In this document: one piece after another, positions 59,845 to 64,000 of the stretch | Numbering within the stretch: position 1 is the stretch's first letter | How the letters are laid out: each line of letters begins with the position of its first letter | DNA from: Actinomycetota bacterium | GTDB lineage: Bacteria; Actinomycetota; Thermoleophilia; Gaiellales; Gaiellaceae | DNA length: 64,000 nucleotides | NCBI GenBank assembly: GCA_003161615.1 | Contig: PMOB01000032.1 | Span: 55,577-119,576 of the forward strand | Direction: 5' to 3' | Notes under the pieces: generated by a model | Database searches by the model: none | The model's input: the letters and a program-made list of their open reading frames with translations, nothing else | What the model was told of the DNA's origin: nothing | Position numbers and translations under genes: made by a program

Positions 59845-60816
59845 CTATTCCTCGAGGCCGCGCATGCGCCGCGCCTGGGTGACGCGCCAGCCGAGCGGCA
59901 TCGGGTTCGGGGGCTCCGGATAGGCGGGCAGGTGCTCCCAGGGGTCGCGGAACTCCGCGCGCATGAGCGCGATCGCGAGCCCGGCAAGCTCCCGAGCGAC
60001 GAAGCCGCGCTCGCGCTGCAGCCGGCGACTGTAGAGCTCCTGCTCGTCACTCGGCTTGAGGACGTAGCTGCCGCGGCGAAGGAAGGACGGGAACTTGACG
60101 ACCGTCATCGCCTGCGAAGCGGCGAAGGTGGCGCCGTGCGTTCGGGCGCGCTCGAGAAGCTCGTCGTCGGGCGCGAGCGCGATCGTCCGGTAGTCCTTCC
60201 ACGGGCCGATCTCGTCGATGAGGCCGCGGCGATGGACGACCGCGGACGGCGGCGGATTCCCCCACTCCCCCAGGCCGATGCCGCGGAGCCGGCGGAAGCC
60301 GCTTCCGGGCGGGCCGATCAGCTCCGTGACTGCGTAGCCGACGTCGGCGCCACTCGCAAGGACGGCGTTCATCACGAGCGAGAGGTGGCTCGGCAGCCAG
60401 ACGTCGTCGTGGCCGAGATAGGCGATCCACTCGCCGCGCGCAAGCTCGATCCCGACGTTGTTCGGCGTCGACTGGCTGCCGGAGTTCTCCGGCAGGTTGT
60501 GCCAGCGGACGCGCTCGTCCCCGAAGGACGCGACGACCTCCTCGGAGTCGTCGGTGCACCCGTCGCCCACGACGACGAGCTCGAGCCGCGGGTACGTCTG
60601 CGCGAGAACCGACGCGATCGCGCAGCGCAGGACGCTGCTCCAGTTGTACGTGGCGATCACGACGGAGACGAGCGGCGCCTCCCCGCTCCCTTCGAAGCCC
60701 GCCCGCAAGCGGGTCGCGCGCGCCACGCCGGGCAGGGGCGCGAGCGCCAGAACACCGCGCCTCGCCTTCTTCAGCGGCGCAGGCATCAGCGCGGCGAGCG
60801 CGCGCCGCGCGCGCAT
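59845..60816 (-). CDS. Family 2 glycosyltransferase
   Basis: 323 residues from ATG at 60816; the ATG shares a base with the stop of the cupin gene (TGATG). GT-A fold: VSVVIATYNWSSVLR, VGDGCTDDSEE, NNVGIELARGEWIAYLGHDDVW (nucleotide-sugar and metal sites, in parts), and PWKDYRTIALAPDDELLER. No membrane anchor is obvious. Sugar and acceptor unknown; the RmlC-like neighbour suggests deoxysugar surface glycan synthesis. Confidence 0.88.
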   Translation of the reverse strand: MRARRALAALMPAPLKKARRGVLALAPLPGVARATRLRAGFEGSGEAPLVSVVIATYNWSSVLRCAIASVLAQTYPRLELVVVGDGCTDDSEEVVASFGDERVRWHNLPENSGSQSTPNNVGIELARGEWIAYLGHDDVWLPSHLSLVMNAVLASGADVGYAVTELIGPPGSGFRRLRGIGLGEWGNPPPSAVVHRRGLIDEIGPWKDYRTIALAPDDELLERARTHGATFAASQAMTVVKFPSFLRRGSYVLKPSDEQELYSRRLQRERGFVARELAGLAIALMRAEFRDPWEHLPAYPEPPNPMPLGWRVTQARRMRGLEE

Positions 60817-61352
60817 CAGAGCCGGTACGGGATCTCGGGCGTGTCGAGCGGCAGGCGGTATTTGTCCGGATCCTCGTGCCGGTACGGCTTCGTCGGCAGG
60901 TTGACGAAGAGCGCGTCCTCCCGACCGACGTTCTGGAGCGCGTGATACACGCCCGCGGGAATGCGGAGGAGCGCGCGGTGCGCCTCGCCGAACGTGTGGA
61001 CGTTGAGCCGTCCGAAGGTTGGGGAGTCGGGCCGCGCGTCGTAGAGGACGACCTTTACGTCTCCGGTGGAGAAGAAGAGCCGGTCGTCCTGCTCGAGATG
61101 GAGCACCCAGCCCTTGATCTGGCCGGGACGAATCGTCGCCTGGTAGATCCAGACCACGGGCTCGTCGGTGAAGTCCCAGTCGGGGCTGTAGATCTCGCAG
61201 ACGCTGCCGCGCTCGTCGAGCTGCGTCGTGGCGGCGCGGATGCGAACACCGTCCAGCAGCTCCTGGACGAGCTCGCCCTCCTGCGTGACGGTCTGTGCGT
61301 CGCGCGTCGTCGCCTCCAGCCCGGCGACCGTTTCCTCGGGAATCGTCTCCAC
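60816..61352 (-). CDS. dTDP-4-dehydrorhamnose 3,5-epimerase-like cupin (RmlC family)
   Basis: 178 residues. The RmlC-type jelly roll shows WIYQATIRPGQIKGWVLHLEQ (active-site His region), DVKVVLYDARPDSPTFG and IPAGVYHALQNVG. Full-length family size. The canonical HF/FHR residue pattern is loosened, so epimerase or another nucleotide-sugar cupin are both possible. Coupled to the glycosyltransferase. Confidence 0.8.
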   Translation of the reverse strand: METIPEETVAGLEATTRDAQTVTQEGELVQELLDGVRIRAATTQLDERGSVCEIYSPDWDFTDEPVVWIYQATIRPGQIKGWVLHLEQDDRLFFSTGDVKVVLYDARPDSPTFGRLNVHTFGEAHRALLRIPAGVYHALQNVGREDALFVNLPTKPYRHEDPDKYRLPLDTPEIPYRL

Positions 61353-61422
61353 GTCGGGATTCTCGCATTCCCTGCCTAGATGCCGGGACGCAGCTCGCGC
61401 ATCCCGGCATCCGAGCGAGGCG

Positions 61423-61870
61423 CTACTGCGTGATCGTGAGGTGGGAAGCGGCGTGCGCCTTCATCACGCTGCCCAAGGTGATGTACGCGCAGATCCCGTA
61501 CGTGCCCGGCGTGCTGATCGTGATCTTGGCGTGGACGTTCTCCTTGAAGTTCCCCTTTGACGTATTTCGGCGCGACCGGCTTGCCCTTCGCGTTGGCGAT
61601 GCCGGAGAGCGATGCGAAGCCGGCGGAGTAGTCCGTCGGGCAGCTGCCCGGCGCGGAGGTCATGGAGAGAGCGAGCTCCTCACCCGTCGTGCCCGCTTTC
61701 CCCTTGACGTTGACGTTGTACTTCGTGCCGTACTTGCCGGTCGTCGGCGCGACCGTGATGTCGACGGTGTCCTTCTTCTTGGCCGCGAGCGCCGAGCCGG
61801 CGACGACGCCGGCGGAGACGAGCGTGAGCGCGAGGAACAGCCCAACCATGCGCCTCGAAACCCTCGCCAT
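61423..61870 (-). pseudogene. Secreted Ig-like protein with internal frameshift
   Basis: Starts at ATG 61870 with an ideal AAAGGAGGT nine bases before it. Residues 1-30 are a signal peptide (LFLALTLVSAGVVAGSALA); the beta-rich part reads DTVDITVAPTTGKYGTKYNV up to APKYVKG. At about 61553-61560 (GTCAAAGGGG) the frame breaks: the original frame turns into Arg/His/Asp nonsense ending at 61376. The +1 frame continues sensibly as NFKENVHAKITISTPGTYG, ICAYITLGSVMKAHAASHL and ends at TAG 61423-61425. One extra A in the AAA run would explain it: real decay, phase variation or a sequencing error. Confidence 0.7.
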
Positions 61871-62018
61871 TCGTTGCGACCTCCTTTGTCCCCCCGAACC
61901 GAAAGTCGCCGCAGCGCGCGGAAGCCTAAAGAGCGACCACGCGAATCTCAATCACTCGAACGAGGCGAAGCGGGCGGCGCGAGTGAAACGACGGATTCGG
62001 CGGGAGTAGAGTCGCCGC

Positions 62019-62843
62019 ATGCCGCAGCGCAACGGTTCGTTGAAATGGCGGGCAAGCGCCACCGTCGCGACAATCGTTGTGCTCTTGGTCTCTGCCGGCT
62101 GCGGTTCGAGCCGTCCGGGTAAGGCGGCAGGGACGACCACGACGGCAAAGACAACGCTCGTGCGGCCCGGCATCGGCAGACGGTCATCCCCGCCTGGGGG
62201 GTTGCTCTACGTCATCGAAGCCCGGTCCGGGCGCCTCTCACAGCTGCCCGGGAGGTCACGATTGCGCCTCGAGCTGCACGGCTTGCTCGGCCACGTCAGT
62301 GCGTTCGCCGATCGTCCATCACGTCTGACCCTGCTCGTTCGCACAGCCCAGTTCTTCCGCGGTTGGAAGCCGCAGTTCGGGACGGACCCTCCCAACGCAG
62401 CTCTGGATGTCCTCGACGACAACAAGCTCGGGGACGTCGTCCTCGAGCTCTCCAACCCGCGCTACGCGAACGGCTCGGTCGTCTTCGACGCACACCGGAT
62501 AGGACGCTGGGTCGGCGGATTAGGCAGGCACCGCTCCAGGCCACTGACAGGCTCCTTCACGGAGGCCAGTCTCTTCGTCGACGCCGGATGCTTTGCCCAG
62601 AACAACGGCGCAGCGCTCGTCGGCCTCACCAACCTTTCGTGCGACGACGCGCAGGCGGTGGTCGCACTGTGGCCCGTGCCGCTCAACCCGCTCGGAGCGA
62701 CCTGGAACAACCCGTTCACGGAGACGCTCGGGCAAGGCTGGTCTCTCACCGAGATCTGCCAACCGGAGGGAGACTACGTCTACCAGTACGTCAACGGGGA
62801 CGAGTCGTTCTGGGGCCTGTTGGGGAACCCCTGCGGGACATAG
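62019..62843 (+). CDS. Lipoprotein, unknown function
   Basis: 274 residues with lipobox LVSAGC, then a short Thr-rich tether. The main part begins GLLYVIEARSGRLSQLPG and has a beta-rich text with FADRPSRLTLLVRTAQFF and FGTDPPNAALDVLDD, a pattern I have not matched to a family. Four cysteines in the second half probably pair. Divergent from the frameshifted gene; the 155 bases after its stop hold no gene that I accept. Confidence 0.6.
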   Translation: MPQRNGSLKWRASATVATIVVLLVSAGCGSSRPGKAAGTTTTAKTTLVRPGIGRRSSPPGGLLYVIEARSGRLSQLPGRSRLRLELHGLLGHVSAFADRPSRLTLLVRTAQFFRGWKPQFGTDPPNAALDVLDDNKLGDVVLELSNPRYANGSVVFDAHRIGRWVGGLGRHRSRPLTGSFTEASLFVDAGCFAQNNGAALVGLTNLSCDDAQAVVALWPVPLNPLGATWNNPFTETLGQGWSLTEICQPEGDYVYQYVNGDESFWGLLGNPCGT

Positions 62844-62998
62844 TCCCGCCTTCGAATGATGGAGGTAAGCGGAGCACTTTGGAACCCCGCCTTCGACGCC
62901 GGGAGGCTCCTGAGGGTCGCCACCCTCCACCGTCGGCTGCTTACGACCACCAGGGTGTAGGTTCCTCCGCGACACTGCGGCGGCTACGCGGGAGCATC

Positions 62999-63973
62999 GT
63001 GATCGTTCACTCGCGCATCGAGGGCACACAACTTGCGGGCAACCTGCTCGGAGATCCGACCGAGCGCGATCTGTTCGTGTATCTGCCGCCGGGCTACGAG
63101 GAGTCGGAGACTCGCTATCCGACCGCCTACCTGTTGCACGCACTCGGCAGCAGCGCGCAGTTGGAGGTGACCCCGGAGACGGACGGGCAGCGCTGGCATC
63201 CAGCGGTGGAGGACGTGCTCGAGCCGGTGTTCGGCCGGCTGGGAGCCGCGCCGATGATCGTCGTCATCCCCGACTGCGTCTGCCGGTATGGCTGCGGCCA
63301 GTGGGTCGACTCACCAGTCAGCGGTAACTTCGAGCAATACGTGCTGCACGACGTGATCCCGCACGTCGACACCGCCTACCGGACAATCCCGGACGTCTCA
63401 AGCCGTGGCGTGTTCGGTTTCTCCTCGGGCGGGTTCGGCTCGTGGAACCTCGCCTCCCGTAACCCGGAAGCGTTCGGCGCGATGGCCGTGCTGTCGGCCG
63501 ACTCGTGGCTCGACATGACCCACAAAGTCATGCTCTACAAGTACCTCGACAGCATCTCGCCGGAAGCCCCGGACGGCCCGGTCGAGGGCAATTTCTGGGC
63601 GGAGATCGTCTACAACTACTCCGCCACCTACTCACCGAATCCCGACAATCCGCCCTATTACGTCGACCTGCCGGTGGCCTTCCCGAGCGGCGAGCTGATC
63701 CAGGAGGTCTGGGATCGCTGGCTCAGCTTCGATCCGGTCGTCAACGTTCATGAGCGCCTCGACAACCTCCGCAAGCTCCACGGGATCATGCTCGACGCCG
63801 GATCAAACGACGACTACAACCTCCATTGGGGCCACCGGCTACTTAGCCACTACCTGACAGAGGCAGGTATCGCCCACGAGCACCTGGAGAACACCGGCAA
63901 CCACGGCGGGCGCTACGCCGAGCGCTACCAGGTCGCACTCGAGTGGCTCTCGGAAATCCTCGAGCGCGAATAG
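62999..63973 (+). CDS. Alpha/beta-hydrolase esterase, paralogue of the 36847 gene
   Basis: 324 residues from GTG at 62999 with GGGAG four bases upstream. DLFVYLPPGYEESETRYPTAY, a catalytic elbow GVFGFSSGGFGSWN, and ENTGNHGGRYAERY holding a candidate His. The same order of motifs and the segment VWDRWLSFDPV (compare [11 protein letters not shown]) link it to the esterase at 36847-37866. No signal peptide. Substrate unknown. Confidence 0.8.
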   Translation: MIVHSRIEGTQLAGNLLGDPTERDLFVYLPPGYEESETRYPTAYLLHALGSSAQLEVTPETDGQRWHPAVEDVLEPVFGRLGAAPMIVVIPDCVCRYGCGQWVDSPVSGNFEQYVLHDVIPHVDTAYRTIPDVSSRGVFGFSSGGFGSWNLASRNPEAFGAMAVLSADSWLDMTHKVMLYKYLDSISPEAPDGPVEGNFWAEIVYNYSATYSPNPDNPPYYVDLPVAFPSGELIQEVWDRWLSFDPVVNVHERLDNLRKLHGIMLDAGSNDDYNLHWGHRLLSHYLTEAGIAHEHLENTGNHGGRYAERYQVALEWLSEILERE

Positions 63974-64000
63974 GCCGGCCCTCGGCGACCAGCTCCTCCC

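Noticed and set aside
62844-62998. Extension of the esterase frame upstream of 62999
   Set aside because: The upstream part runs through the lipoprotein gene in another frame and is Arg-rich; GTG 62999 has a good ribosome site and fits the paralogue's start.

Overview
The window is a gene-dense, very GC-rich stretch of chromosome. GTG starts are frequent, many genes are joined by 1-4 base stop/start overlaps, and genes often run convergently. A PafB/PafC-type WYL regulator, twin divergent operons, a Cys-type CcmE and the protein repertoire point to Actinomycetota. Thermoleophilia (Gaiellales/Solirubrobacterales-like) is the best guess, but this is inferred from gene style and not from a marker gene. 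There is no rRNA, CRISPR array, prophage or insertion sequence, and one tRNA gene.

Layout. 1-7.7 kb: 3' end of a WYL regulator, a lipoprotein, an orphan GAF histidine kinase, the epoxyqueuosine reductase queG, an MDR oxidoreductase, a proline iminopeptidase-like hydrolase, a SufT-like protein and a lipoprotein with a subtilisin-inhibitor-like fold. 7.9-11.8 kb: a four-gene overlapping operon holding 2-phosphoglycerate kinase and cyclic 2,3-diphosphoglycerate synthetase, the pathway for an archaeal thermoprotectant, with a metal-site-degenerate GlpX-like protein and a metallophosphoesterase. 11.8-14.4 kb: low-affinity phosphate uptake (Pit plus DUF47 protein), a small nuclease-like protein and hpt. 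14.4-19.7 kb: a 445-base hairpin-rich gap, then an M23 peptidase and cytochrome c maturation genes (ccmI-like, ccmF, ccmE). 19.9-27.5 kb: a TIM-barrel protein, phosphohexomutase and thioesterase, facing rel/spo, a GNAT acetyltransferase and recJ. 27.7-36.8 kb: a class V aminotransferase, membrane proteins, ruvCAB, a cupredoxin, yebC and pdxT/pdxS. 36.8-48.9 kb: an esterase, surface proteins, a branched-chain amino acid ABC transporter (livF, livG, fused livHM, livK), a five-repeat secreted Cys protein, msrA and an ABC exporter. 48.9-53.3 kb: a beta-lactamase-fold hydrolase, MFS and COG4280-like membrane proteins, a CAT-anticodon tRNA and YjbQ. 53.3-59.1 kb: a gamma-glutamyl-polyamine catabolism cluster with a divergent APC permease. 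59.2-64 kb: VanY-like peptidase, glycosyltransferase and RmlC-like cupin, a frameshifted secreted protein, a lipoprotein and a second esterase.

The strongest unexplained signals are non-coding. Three copies of a roughly 75-base two-hairpin element lie directly after the stop codons of glpX-like, hpt and the M23 gene, each in gene orientation. Their stems vary by compensating changes while a six-base loop stays constant, so this looks like a dispersed 3'-end RNA element. Separately, a 24-base G-quadruplex-capable motif (22 of 24 identical) lies upstream of two unrelated plus-strand genes at 19.85 and 27.64 kb. The cyclic-diphosphoglycerate operon is the most interesting metabolic locus.
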